The notes beneath the pieces were generated by a model. That model saw nothing but the letters and a program-made list of their open reading frames with translations, had not been told where the DNA came from and did not search any database. Made by a program: the position numbers and the translations under genes. From Clostridia bacterium (GTDB taxonomy: Bacteria > Bacillota_A > Clostridia > Oscillospirales > CAG-272): a DNA stretch of 34,403 bases. Below are positions 7,337-14,661 of the stretch, in pieces; the stretch's first letter is position 1, and each line of letters begins with the position of its first letter. The stretch covers positions 1-34,403 of the forward strand of contig JAFTRQ010000145.1 in assembly GCA_017462125.1 (NCBI GenBank), read 5' to 3'.

Positions 7337-8053
7337 TTATCCCCCCAAAGTGCTCTTGAGCTTTTCAAGAGCGCTTTTTTCGATGCGGGAGACGTAAGAG
7401 CGGGAAATGCCCAGCTTGGCGGCGATCTCGCGCTGGGTCAGCTCACGCATACCGAACAACCCGTAGCGCAGAATGATGATCTGCCTTTCTCGCTCGGTGA
7501 GCGCGCTTTTTACGCAATGCAGCGCCCGCGCTGACATGATCTTTCGGTCTACCTCCTCGGGCAGATCCTCGTCAGAGCTGATGACGTCCATATAAGAAAG
7601 AGGATTGCCATCACGGTCTACGTCGATGGTCTCGTTGATCGAGACCTCTGAGGAATGCTTCTTTTGCGCGCGGAAACTCATTAAGATCTCATTCTGAATA
7701 CACTTGGCGGCGTATGTGGCGAATCTTGCGCCCATGTCCACGTTAAAGGTATCCACAGCCTTGACAAGCCCGATGGTGCCAATCGACACAAGATCGTCCT
7801 GATCCTTGCTTGCCGAATAATATTTTCGGACGATATGCGCCACAAGTCGCAGATTGTGCAAAATCAAGGTCTGACGGGCTTCCTCGGCACGTTCCCGCTC
7901 GGCAGCAGACCCGCCCACCCCCCGCATCAGTAAAAAACAACGGCGCTCCTCCTCCGAGGAGAGTGCGGGAGGGAAGGATTGAGGCGTTCCGATGCCGAGA
8001 ATGGGAGAGAGCAGCTTAGCAAGCGCGGCGATAATTAAAGTGAAAATGATCAT
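7337..8053 (-). CDS. sigK: RNA polymerase sporulation sigma factor SigK (with pro-sequence)
   Basis: Sigma-K directs late mother-cell transcription (cortex, coat, lysis). The 238-residue protein matches sigma-K closely. A hydrophobic N-terminal stretch (1-20) precedes FPPALSSEEE, as in Bacillus pro-sigma-K. Region 2 carries HNLRLVAHIVRKYY (66-79) and DLVSIGTIGLVKAV (87-100). Region 4 carries TQREIAAKLGISRSYVSRIE (206-225), a helix-turn-helix. The pro-sequence implies activation by a membrane protease of the SpoIVFB type, which is not in this window. The gene is uninterrupted, with no skin-like element. GGAG lies about 11 bases before the ATG at 8053. It is convergent with the surface protein gene, with only 13 bases between stops. 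Confidence 0.92.
   Translation of the reverse strand: MIIFTLIIAALAKLLSPILGIGTPQSFPPALSSEEERRCFLLMRGVGGSAAERERAEEARQTLILHNLRLVAHIVRKYYSASKDQDDLVSIGTIGLVKAVDTFNVDMGARFATYAAKCIQNEILMSFRAQKKHSSEVSINETIDVDRDGNPLSYMDVISSDEDLPEEVDRKIMSARALHCVKSALTERERQIIILRYGLFGMRELTQREIAAKLGISRSYVSRIEKSALEKLKSTLGG
7352..7380 (+). terminator. Terminator of the surface protein gene, inside the sigK 3' end
   Basis: gctcttg (7352-7358) pairs with caagagc (7366-7372), followed by gctttttt. The stem lies within the last codons of the convergent sigK, so one sequence is both coding and terminator. Confidence 0.65.
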
Positions 8054-8179
8054 AGTTCTGTCTCCGATCGGTATTGATACGAATATATATGACGCGGTTG
8101 CCTGTACTTATTTCTGCGGACAAAACAGATTTTTAAATGGTGTGTTAAATTGCAATTTGTCGGTGTCTTTATGTGTTCA

Positions 8180-8203
8180 TTTTCTTTCTGCGTCGAAAGA
8201 AAA
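8180..8203. other. Hairpin flanking the MITE-like element
   Basis: ttttctttc (8180-8188) pairs with gaaagaaaa (8195-8203) around a six-base loop. It abuts the left inverted repeat at 8206. Confidence 0.6.
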
Positions 8204-8205
8204 CG

Positions 8206-8645
8206 AACCAAAAGAACGCCGCTTGAGGATGGGGAGGTTTCATAAATCAAAAAACGGCAAGCCGCATTTTGATTTATATCAACATCTCCCCCTCACCCAA
8301 GACCCCACCCCCTCTGTGAGCTCTCACCCCTTCGGGGTGCGCTCACGAGCGTGGGTTTGTCAGCTGGAATAAGTGAAAATCTTCTGCCGCCGCACAAATT
8401 GCAGCCGTGATCTTAATAAAACCGCTTGCCTTATCGGCGAAGCCGATCTTTCCCGAAGGGAAAGCCTCTTTGCTTTAAGATGAATTCTATTCAACAAGTC
8501 AATCGTTCGCCTACCAACAGCAGGAGTGGGGGATTCATAAGGGTGGAGAGGATCGGCGAAAAATTCGGCAATCAGTCATTAGTTTAAATTCCTGTTCTGC
8601 CGAATTTTGGAGTCACCTCTCCCCCTTATGCGGCGCTCTTTGGTT
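8206..8645. mobile_element. MITE-like, hairpin-rich non-coding element (putative)
   Basis: The left end 8206-8238 and the right end 8615-8645 form imperfect terminal inverted repeats sharing AACCAAA, GA, CGCCGC, a purine-rich spacer and GGGGAGGT or GGAGAGGT. Inside are several nested hairpins. One has ggggag (8231-8236) with ctcccc (8286-8291) around ataaatcaaaa/ttttgatttat. One has gtgagc (8316-8321) with gctcac (8341-8346) around cacccc/ggggtg. Others are atcggc/gccgat (8433-8447) and ctttccc/gggaaag (8448-8464). A large one has 8536-8551 with 8616-8630 and inner arms aaaattcggca (8560-8570) and tgccgaatttt (8598-8608). No convincing gene or target-site duplication is seen. A structured RNA or decayed dispersed repeat is the alternative. 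Confidence 0.45.
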
Positions 8646-8648
8646 ACA

Positions 8649-8691
8649 GCAAATGCTTGCATTTGCGCGTCGATCAAGCGCATAGCGCTTG
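8649..8691. other. Two short perfect hairpins
   Basis: gcaaatgc (8649-8656) pairs with gcatttgc (8659-8666), and caagcgc (8675-8681) pairs with gcgcttg (8685-8691). They continue the hairpin-rich tract to the right of the MITE-like element. Nothing else recognisable lies between 8692 and 8772. Confidence 0.6.
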
Positions 8692-8772
8692 GAGACAGAT
8701 TTCATCCGCTGTTGGAGAAAGTAACGTAAAACATCCCGATAAATCAAAATTTGAATTATTCAGCAACAGCAC

Positions 8773-8801
8773 TTGACAAACGAAAAAAAATATGCTATAA
8801 T
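8773..8801 (+). promoter_or_regulatory. Sigma-A promoter of the thiT transcript
   Basis: TTGACA (8773-8778), a 17-base spacer, then TATAAT (8796-8801) preceded by TGC, a consensus promoter with an extended -10. Confidence 0.9.
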
Positions 8802-8840
8802 CACTCCATCGGCTGTAGCCGACAAAAAACCGCATAAAAA

Positions 8841-8952
8841 ATCAGGGGTGCCGAAGAGCTTCAGGCGTTTGCGCGCGAAACGAAGACAGGCTGAGACGGA
8901 AGAGATTCCGAACCCTTGCACCTGATACGGATAATACCGGCGTAGGAAGATT
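8841..8952 (+). promoter_or_regulatory. TPP riboswitch (THI element)
   Basis: The conserved blocks are in order: tcaggggtgcc (8842-8852), a variable P3 arm, ggctgaga (8889-8896), aaccctt, cacctgatacggataatacc (8919-8938) and ggcgtagga. This is the thiamine pyrophosphate aptamer. It is followed by a terminator directly before the thiT ribosome binding site, so ligand binding should switch off thiamine uptake. Confidence 0.95.
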
Positions 8953-9020
8953 TTGATTGAATATTTGTTGTGATCGCGACTTGCCGTGACGTCAAGCAAG
9001 CCGTCCTCGCAGATAGAATT

Positions 9021-9058
9021 TTCATCCGACCGTGATTTTTCGTGCGGATGAATTTTTT
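9021..9058 (+). terminator. Regulatory terminator of the TPP riboswitch
   Basis: ttcatccg (9021-9028) pairs with cggatgaa (9045-9052), followed by tttttt. It ends a few bases before AAGGAGG (9064-9070), the thiT ribosome binding site. It is the expected expression platform; a competing antiterminator was not resolved by eye. Confidence 0.8.
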
Positions 9059-9079
9059 ATTTTTAAGGAGGTTTCTCAA

Positions 9080-9682
9080 ATGAAGAAACGAATTCTCTGT
9101 ATTGCGGAGGGAGCTGTCATTTTAGCGCTTGCATACGTTCTGGAGCTTCTCTGCGTGTGGCTTAACGCCATAACGGGTATCAGTACGCTTTTGCCCTTCG
9201 GAGGCACGATCACAATCAGTATGCTCCCGATCATCTATTATTCCTATCGCCGCGGAGCCCTTTGGGGGCTTGGCGCGGGCTTTGTTTACTCCTTGCTTCA
9301 GATGGTGCTGGGCTTTCACATCCCTCCCGCAGGCACCTGGTGGGCGCTTGTGCTCTGTATTCTCCTTGACTATCTGTTTGCGTTTACCGTGGTTGGCGCG
9401 GCAGATCTGATCGCAAAGCCTTTCGGAAAGCATCGTCTTGCGGGCTATTGCACGGGAGCCGTTGCGGTTTGTCTTGTGCGCTTTGCGTTCAGCTTCCTCT
9501 CGGGCGTTATTCTTTGGGGTTCTTACAAACCCGAAAATATGAACGTTTGGATCTATTCGCTGATCTACAACACGTCGTATATGCTCCCCAATGCGATCCT
9601 GACGGGAATCTTTGCGGTGGTGGTTTGTGCTACCATTGATCCTATAACACTGAGACCTATGAAAAAGGTCAGAGAAGTGTAA
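9080..9682 (+). CDS. thiT: ECF-type thiamine transporter S-component ThiT
   Basis: ThiT is the thiamine-binding membrane subunit that joins shared EcfA/EcfA'/EcfT modules to import thiamine. The 200-residue protein has six predicted membrane segments and family motifs: LPFGGTITISMLPII (38-52), YRRG (56-59), GFVYSLLQ (67-74), LLDYLFAF (95-102), and a C-terminal GVILWGSYKPE...YSLIYNTSYMLP (142-170) that lines the thiamine site. The frame is open from 9032, but that would start inside the terminator; the start at 9080 has AAGGAGG nine bases upstream. It is alone between two terminators, under the TPP riboswitch. No energising ECF genes are nearby, as is usual for group II S-components. Confidence 0.95.
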   Translation: MKKRILCIAEGAVILALAYVLELLCVWLNAITGISTLLPFGGTITISMLPIIYYSYRRGALWGLGAGFVYSLLQMVLGFHIPPAGTWWALVLCILLDYLFAFTVVGAADLIAKPFGKHRLAGYCTGAVAVCLVRFAFSFLSGVILWGSYKPENMNVWIYSLIYNTSYMLPNAILTGIFAVVVCATIDPITLRPMKKVREV

Positions 9683-9693
9683 ATATATCACAA

Positions 9694-9724
9694 AGGGCGG
9701 CTCGTGGAGCCGCCCTGATTTTTG
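9694..9724 (+). terminator. thiT terminator
   Basis: agggcggctc (9694-9703) pairs with gagccgccct (9707-9716), followed by gatttttg. Confidence 0.85.
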
Positions 9725-9781
9725 TTAATATAATATGTATAGCCATCCAATTATTTAACAACCGCTTTTTGTGTAAAACCG

Positions 9782-9810
9782 TTGACTTTTATGTCGAAAT
9801 ATGTTATGAT
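9782..9810 (+). promoter_or_regulatory. Sigma-A promoter for fakB and downstream genes
   Basis: TTGACT (9782-9787), a 17-base spacer, then TATGAT (9805-9810). Start codon 9877 is 66 bases downstream. Confidence 0.7.
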
Positions 9811-9876
9811 ATAAAATAGATTATTATGGTTTTGTGAGCATTGTGAAACCAAATTTTGATAATTGAGGATATGTGT

Positions 9877-10815
9877 ATGGAAAAATACGTAATTCTTGCG
9901 GATATTACCTGTGATCTGAGCCCCGAGATCCGTGAGTTTGTTGGGATGGATGATTATATCAAGGGCCACGTTCATATCAATGACGGCAAGGGTGAGACCG
10001 ATCTTATCACAACGCTCGATTGGTCGGAATACGACAGAGCAGAGTTCTATAAAAAGCTTTCCGATAAGAAATGCAAGGTGACGACCTCCCCCGCAAACGT
10101 GGAGGAGTACGTGGCGGCATTTGAAAAATACGTAAAGGACGGCTATGCCGTGCTTTCGATGTCCCTGTCCTCAAAGTCCAGCGGAACCTATGATTTTACT
10201 ACCGTTGCGGCGAGAGACGTTAAGGAAAAATATCCCGAAGCAAATATCTATTGCTTTGACAGTATGCGCATTTCCTCGGCGTTCGGGCTTCTTGTTATGT
10301 ACGCCCATCTTCTGAAAAGGGAGGGCAAGAGCTACGAGGAGGTAATCGAGTGGCTTGAGGCAAATAAACAGAGAGTGCATCAGATGGGCCCCATCGATGA
10401 CTTGATCACGGTTGCCCGCCGCGGTAGATTGACCATGGGAAAGGCAATTATGGGTAGCTTTGCGGGAGTCAAGCCTATGGGCGACTGCAACAGCGAGGGC
10501 TACGTCACGGTGTTGACCAAGGCAAAGGGCATCCGCAAGGCATTTGACGTAACCGTTGAGTATATTCGCCGTACGGCTGTAGACGCAGGGAACAACTATT
10601 GTATCGTTGCCAATACCGACAGAGAAGAGTATGCCGAGACCTTAAAGGGGATGCTTGAGACCGAGCTTGGCTTCAAGCGTGTGTTTGTGCTGAGCTGTTC
10701 CTCTTCAAACGCGGTGAATATCGGCCCCGGTATGATCGGTGTTTACTATTTCGGTGAGCAGATAACCAATCTTGAGGCAGAGAGAGCGATCATGAATGCC
10801 ATCGTTGGCAAATAA
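9877..10815 (+). CDS. fakB: DegV family fatty acid-binding protein (FakB)
   Basis: DegV/FakB proteins hold a fatty acid in a closed pocket and present its carboxyl to the kinase FakA, which makes acyl-phosphate for phospholipid synthesis. The 312-residue protein shows the family motifs: ADITCDL near the start, TTSPAN (69-74), SLSSKSSGTY (96-105), DSMRIS (128-133) and ARRGRL (180-185). Upstream in-frame ATGs exist at 9856 and 9871, but GAGGA at 9865-9869 best fits the start at 9877. It is directly upstream of fakA, with only 108 bases containing two small hairpins and no terminator T-run between them. Genomes often hold several FakB paralogues with different fatty-acid preference; which fatty acid this one takes is not evident. 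Confidence 0.9.
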   Translation: MEKYVILADITCDLSPEIREFVGMDDYIKGHVHINDGKGETDLITTLDWSEYDRAEFYKKLSDKKCKVTTSPANVEEYVAAFEKYVKDGYAVLSMSLSSKSSGTYDFTTVAARDVKEKYPEANIYCFDSMRISSAFGLLVMYAHLLKREGKSYEEVIEWLEANKQRVHQMGPIDDLITVARRGRLTMGKAIMGSFAGVKPMGDCNSEGYVTVLTKAKGIRKAFDVTVEYIRRTAVDAGNNYCIVANTDREEYAETLKGMLETELGFKRVFVLSCSSSNAVNIGPGMIGVYYFGEQITNLEAERAIMNAIVGK

Positions 10816-10923
10816 GTATTGTGAGATTGGCGTGAAGGCTCGTTTTTACTGAAGCATAAATAACTGCTTCACGCACAAATTTTGCTTTCCGGCAAAATTC
10901 AAAGATTATTTTTGGAGATTTAT

Positions 10924-12627
10924 ATGATAACAACCATCAACGGCACTCTTTTCCGCGCATTGCTTGACAGCGGTATCCGCAATCTTGCGTTGCACGGCAA
11001 GGAGGTCAACGATCTGAACGTGTTTCCCGTTCCCGACGGGGACACGGGAACGAATATGGTGCTGACTTTGCGCAATGGCTTCGGAGCAGTTGAAGAGAGC
11101 GAAGACCTCAGAGGCGTAGCGGAGGCATTTTCCGTAGCGGTGGTATATGGCGCGAGAGGTAACTCGGGCGTGATCATTTCCCGCTTTTTCAAGGGCTTTT
11201 CCGATACGCTTGCCAAGGCGGAATCCAATGAGGCAGATGCGGTACTGTTCAGCCGTGCGCTCTGCCATGGAACCGAAGAGGCATATCTGGCGGTCTCTCA
11301 CCCAACCGAGGGTACGATGCTGACCGTGCTTCGTGAAGCGAGCGCGAGTGTCAGAGCCCATTGCGAGAACACCCTTGAAAGCGACCTTTTGACTCTTGTA
11401 AAGCTTTTCCTTGACGAGGCGAACGCAAGCCTGCGTCGTACCCCCGAGCTTTTGCCTGTTCTGAAAAACGCGGGTGTAGTGGATTCGGGCGGTGCAGGTG
11501 TCGTTTACGTCTTCGAGGGTATGTATAAATGCTTGTGCGGTGAGCCCATTGCGGCGGCAATGCCTGCTTACGCGGCAGAGAACACGGTGGATTACAGCAA
11601 ATTTGACCGCAACAGCCGCTTCGAATACGGATACTGTACCGAATTCTTGCTCCAGATCACGGCAGAGAAGGCAGAGGGCTTTGATCCCGATGCATTCAAA
11701 GCGTATCTCGAGGGGGCAGGCGATTCGGTGGCTACCACCTTTGATCGGGATAAGGTCAAGGTTCACATCCATACCAAGACGCCTGCCGATATTTTGGCGG
11801 AAGCGCATCGCTACGGAGAGTTCCTTGCCCTGAAGATCGAAAATATGAGCGTACAGCACTCCGCCGCAGAGGAACAGGCGGCAGAGGAGAGCGCACCTGA
11901 GGAGGACTTGGCACTTGCGGAGGAATCGGCAACGATTTGTCTGCCCGACGTGAAAAGGGAATCCGCTGTCGGTATCGTGGTCTGCGCGCCGGATCGAAAG
12001 ACAGCAGAGCTGTTTTTCAGTATGGGAGCCGATGCGGTGATCTGCTGTCCCTCGGGTGTTGCACCCACCACCAAGGATTTCGCGGACGCGGTTACAGCCG
12101 CGGGTGCGGAGAGCACGGTGATCTTCCCCAACAATAAAAATTATGCCCTGTCTGCGTCAAAGGCAGCCGAGCTTCTGTCCGAAAAGGTGAGCGTAGTGCG
12201 CTCGGGCTCGATCGCAGAATGCTATGCCGCGCTTGCAATGCTTGATTTTGATGCGGAGGATGCCGAACGTGTGGCGGAGGATGCCTGCGAAGCGATCGGA
12301 AACCTGTATACGGTGACCGTGAAGCAAGCCGTGAAGGATGCGGTCTGCGACGGCATAACCGTTTGCAAGGGCGATTATATTGCTATGGATGCCGAGGGAG
12401 TCAGCGCGGCTGACGAGGAGCTTTGGGAGCTTGCAAAAAAGGTGATGAATGCCTTTGTGGAGGAGCACGGAGAGCCCGATGCCGTAACCGTTTTTACGGG
12501 AAAGAATACCCCCGAGGGCTTGGCGGATATGATCGTCAAGCGTGTGGACAGAAAATATAAATTCACCGAAACAGACATCGTAGAGACCGACAGCGAGATC
12601 TACGAGCTGATCCTTTCGTTTGAATAA
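10924..12627 (+). CDS. fakA: Fatty acid kinase catalytic subunit FakA (DAK2 domain protein)
   Basis: FakA phosphorylates FakB-bound fatty acids. The N-terminal DhaL/DAK2 kinase domain (about 1-205) has the Mg-ATP motif PVPDGDTGTNM (35-45, with Asp38 and Asp40), GARGNSG (76-82) and VDSGGAG (186-192). A middle domain (about 240-330) carries VKVHIHT. A short Ala/Glu-rich linker (about 330-355) leads to a C-terminal FakB-docking domain (about 360-567) with low similarity to DegV. Length 567 fits the family (about 550). The start at 10924 is chosen because GGAG lies about 8 bases upstream and the protein then begins MITTINGTLF; an upstream in-frame ATG at 10882 has no such site. The transporter gene follows after 19 bases, so an operon is likely. 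Confidence 0.93.
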   Translation: MITTINGTLFRALLDSGIRNLALHGKEVNDLNVFPVPDGDTGTNMVLTLRNGFGAVEESEDLRGVAEAFSVAVVYGARGNSGVIISRFFKGFSDTLAKAESNEADAVLFSRALCHGTEEAYLAVSHPTEGTMLTVLREASASVRAHCENTLESDLLTLVKLFLDEANASLRRTPELLPVLKNAGVVDSGGAGVVYVFEGMYKCLCGEPIAAAMPAYAAENTVDYSKFDRNSRFEYGYCTEFLLQITAEKAEGFDPDAFKAYLEGAGDSVATTFDRDKVKVHIHTKTPADILAEAHRYGEFLALKIENMSVQHSAAEEQAAEESAPEEDLALAEESATICLPDVKRESAVGIVVCAPDRKTAELFFSMGADAVICCPSGVAPTTKDFADAVTAAGAESTVIFPNNKNYALSASKAAELLSEKVSVVRSGSIAECYAALAMLDFDAEDAERVAEDACEAIGNLYTVTVKQAVKDAVCDGITVCKGDYIAMDAEGVSAADEELWELAKKVMNAFVEEHGEPDAVTVFTGKNTPEGLADMIVKRVDRKYKFTETDIVETDSEIYELILSFE

Positions 12628-12646
12628 GATAAATTAAGGAGAAAAG

Positions 12647-13984
12647 ATGATGACGACAAAACTGACAAAAAAATGGCAGCTGATCCTTTACGGCTGCTCG
12701 GGTCTTGGTGTCAACATGATGGGAATGATCGTGGGCACGTATCTCTGCAGCGCGCTTCTGGTGGGCGGCTTTGACGATAACGTGGAGAATTGGACCTATC
12801 TCAACCGCGACCTTGTGGTTGCCGCGCTCTGGGCAACCTTGATTCTGGTTTCCAAGATCGTGGACGGTGTGATCGATATCCCCTTTGCGTCCTGGCTTGA
12901 TAACCTCCGTACCAGATGGGGACGCAGACGTCCCGCTATCATAGGCGGTTTGATCGTTACCGTTCTTGCGTATTGCCTCTTTCTGATCCCCATTGACAGA
13001 GAAGCCACCGTGCTGAATACGCTTTGGTTTGCTCTGCTTCTGATGGTCTTCTATTCGGCTTATACGCTGACTATGCTTTGCTACTACGCAACCTTCAGCG
13101 AGATCATTGAAAAGGACTCCGACCGTGTGTTCCTCTCCAATACCAAGTCGATCTGTGACGTCGTGTATTTCTCAATGAGCTTTGCGCTCGTACCCGTGTT
13201 TGTTGGTATGGGTATCAATATCCGCTACGTGGCACTGATCTTCCTGCCTCTTTGTCTCCTGATGCTGATCCCTGTCTTTATGATCAAGGAAAAATCCACC
13301 AAGGACGGTGTGATCGAGGGCAGCAAGAGAGAAAGGATCAGCCTGATCAACAGCTTTGCGTTCTCCTTCAAGAACAAGAAATATCTCTTCTGGCTGATGA
13401 TCCTTTCCGTTATGAATTTCGGCCTTCAGCTCTTCCTCTCGGGAATCAATGAGTTTTTCTCCACTACGGGAATGAATATGACCTTTGTGATGGCATCGGC
13501 GTTCGCCCCCGTGCCGTTCACGCTACTTATCTATAATAAGCTTATCAAGAAGTTCGGACTCCGCTTCGCCTATCAGTACGCGCTGCTTATGTTCTCGCTC
13601 GGTATGGGTCTGATGTTCTTCTGTCAGCTGATCACGGGAGAATATCTGTTGCCCTTTGCGATCTTCTGCAGCCTTCTGACAAGCTTTGGCATCGGCGCGT
13701 TCTTCTCGGTAACCTATATGATCCCCTCACAGCTTGCAAAGGAAGTGTCCGAAAGGGAAGGCGAGCAGGGCGCGGGAACGATGTACTTTGCGGTTCAAGG
13801 CCTTTTCGAGGGTGTATCCGCAGGTCTTGCATCGGGTGTTATGTTGGTGTATCTGAAGCAGAGCGGAAAGGTCTCTCTGCTGACTCTGATCGTCGCGCTG
13901 TCTTGTGTCGCTGCTCTCATTTTGGCATTCTATATGCCCAAATCCATCGCATTGCTCGGTAAAGTGGATAAGCAGGAAAAATGA
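12647..13984 (+). CDS. MFS_2 family (MelB/GPH-type) sodium symporter
   Basis: This 445-residue protein is a 12-helix major facilitator of the GPH/MFS_2 family. The cation-site pattern of MelB is present as IVDGVIDIP (Asp73 and Asp77), followed by the loop motif LRTRWGRRRP (87-96). The family moves sugars with Na+ or H+ in bacteria; its animal branch (MFSD2A) moves lysophosphatidylcholine. Here the gene sits between fakA and a PlsC-like acyltransferase and overlaps the latter by four bases (ATGA), so a lipid substrate deserves thought, while a glycoside is the default assignment. AAGGAG precedes the start; two adjacent ATGs make the exact start ambiguous by one codon. Confidence 0.85.
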   Translation: MMTTKLTKKWQLILYGCSGLGVNMMGMIVGTYLCSALLVGGFDDNVENWTYLNRDLVVAALWATLILVSKIVDGVIDIPFASWLDNLRTRWGRRRPAIIGGLIVTVLAYCLFLIPIDREATVLNTLWFALLLMVFYSAYTLTMLCYYATFSEIIEKDSDRVFLSNTKSICDVVYFSMSFALVPVFVGMGINIRYVALIFLPLCLLMLIPVFMIKEKSTKDGVIEGSKRERISLINSFAFSFKNKKYLFWLMILSVMNFGLQLFLSGINEFFSTTGMNMTFVMASAFAPVPFTLLIYNKLIKKFGLRFAYQYALLMFSLGMGLMFFCQLITGEYLLPFAIFCSLLTSFGIGAFFSVTYMIPSQLAKEVSEREGEQGAGTMYFAVQGLFEGVSAGLASGVMLVYLKQSGKVSLLTLIVALSCVAALILAFYMPKSIALLGKVDKQEK

Positions 13985-14661
13985 TATACTATTTGTTTTG
14001 GTGGCTCTGCATTATCACAGGCTACCCCTTTAATCTGATCCTGTTCAAGCGTAAGACCTTTTATGAGGATAAAAGCGTTCAATCGCTCCGCGTCAAGGGC
14101 GGTGCTCTGATCATCTCAAATCATTGCCATTTTTACGACTATGTGCTGAATATGTTTGCCTTGGCTCCCCGTAGACTTCACGTGGTGGCGGCAGAAATGG
14201 CGTTTTGCAATCCGTGGATCCGCTTCGGAATGCGTTTTTTCGGAGGCATTGAAGCCAACAGACAGACCAAAAGTATGCGGTTTATGGACGTTGCCGCCGA
14301 GAAGATACGGGAAGGAAAGCTGGTACAGATCTTCCCCGAGGCAAGAATCACAACCGACGGTAGCCTTCAGCCCTTCAAGCACAGCTATATCGTCATTGCC
14401 TACCGCGCAGGCGCGCCGATCATCCCTATTATTACCGACGGTAATTACGGCTTCTTCAAGCGCACGCATATTATGGTCGGCAAGCCGATCTACGTGTCGG
14501 ATTATATCAAGTCAGACCGCCGCACTCCCACAAGGGAGGAGCTGACCGCCTTTAACGAAATGGTGTACGCCAAGGTGGCAGAGCTCCGCAATCAGCTTGA
14601 AGAGCTGAAGCGGCAACCGAAAAACAGTAAGAAAAATACAAAAAAGGAGGACGCGCAATGA
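13981..14661 (+). CDS. PlsC-like 1-acyl-sn-glycerol-3-phosphate acyltransferase
   Basis: Members of this family move an acyl chain to a lysophospholipid, usually making phosphatidic acid from lysophosphatidic acid. The 226-residue protein has the catalytic NHX4D box as NHCHFYD (47-53, His48/Asp53), the substrate-binding FPEAR box (118-122), an N-terminal hydrophobic helix (about 3-22) and a basic, lysine-rich tail. It overlaps the genes on both sides by four bases, so translation is coupled to the transporter and the hydrolase. It may be the housekeeping PlsC or a specialised remodelling enzyme; the operon favours the second, but this is inference. Confidence 0.85.
   Translation: MIYYLFWWLCIITGYPFNLILFKRKTFYEDKSVQSLRVKGGALIISNHCHFYDYVLNMFALAPRRLHVVAAEMAFCNPWIRFGMRFFGGIEANRQTKSMRFMDVAAEKIREGKLVQIFPEARITTDGSLQPFKHSYIVIAYRAGAPIIPIITDGNYGFFKRTHIMVGKPIYVSDYIKSDRRTPTREELTAFNEMVYAKVAELRNQLEELKRQPKNSKKNTKKEDAQ

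Noticed and set aside
8054..8130. Possible sigma-E promoter for sigK
   Set aside because: A CATATATA box is present on the minus strand, but the -35 match and spacing are poor, so it is not listed as a feature.
8050..8372. Short frames in the sigK-thiT gap (66 and 126 codons)
   Set aside because: They cross several hairpins of the non-coding block and have no start signals; such frames are typical of misannotated structured repeats.
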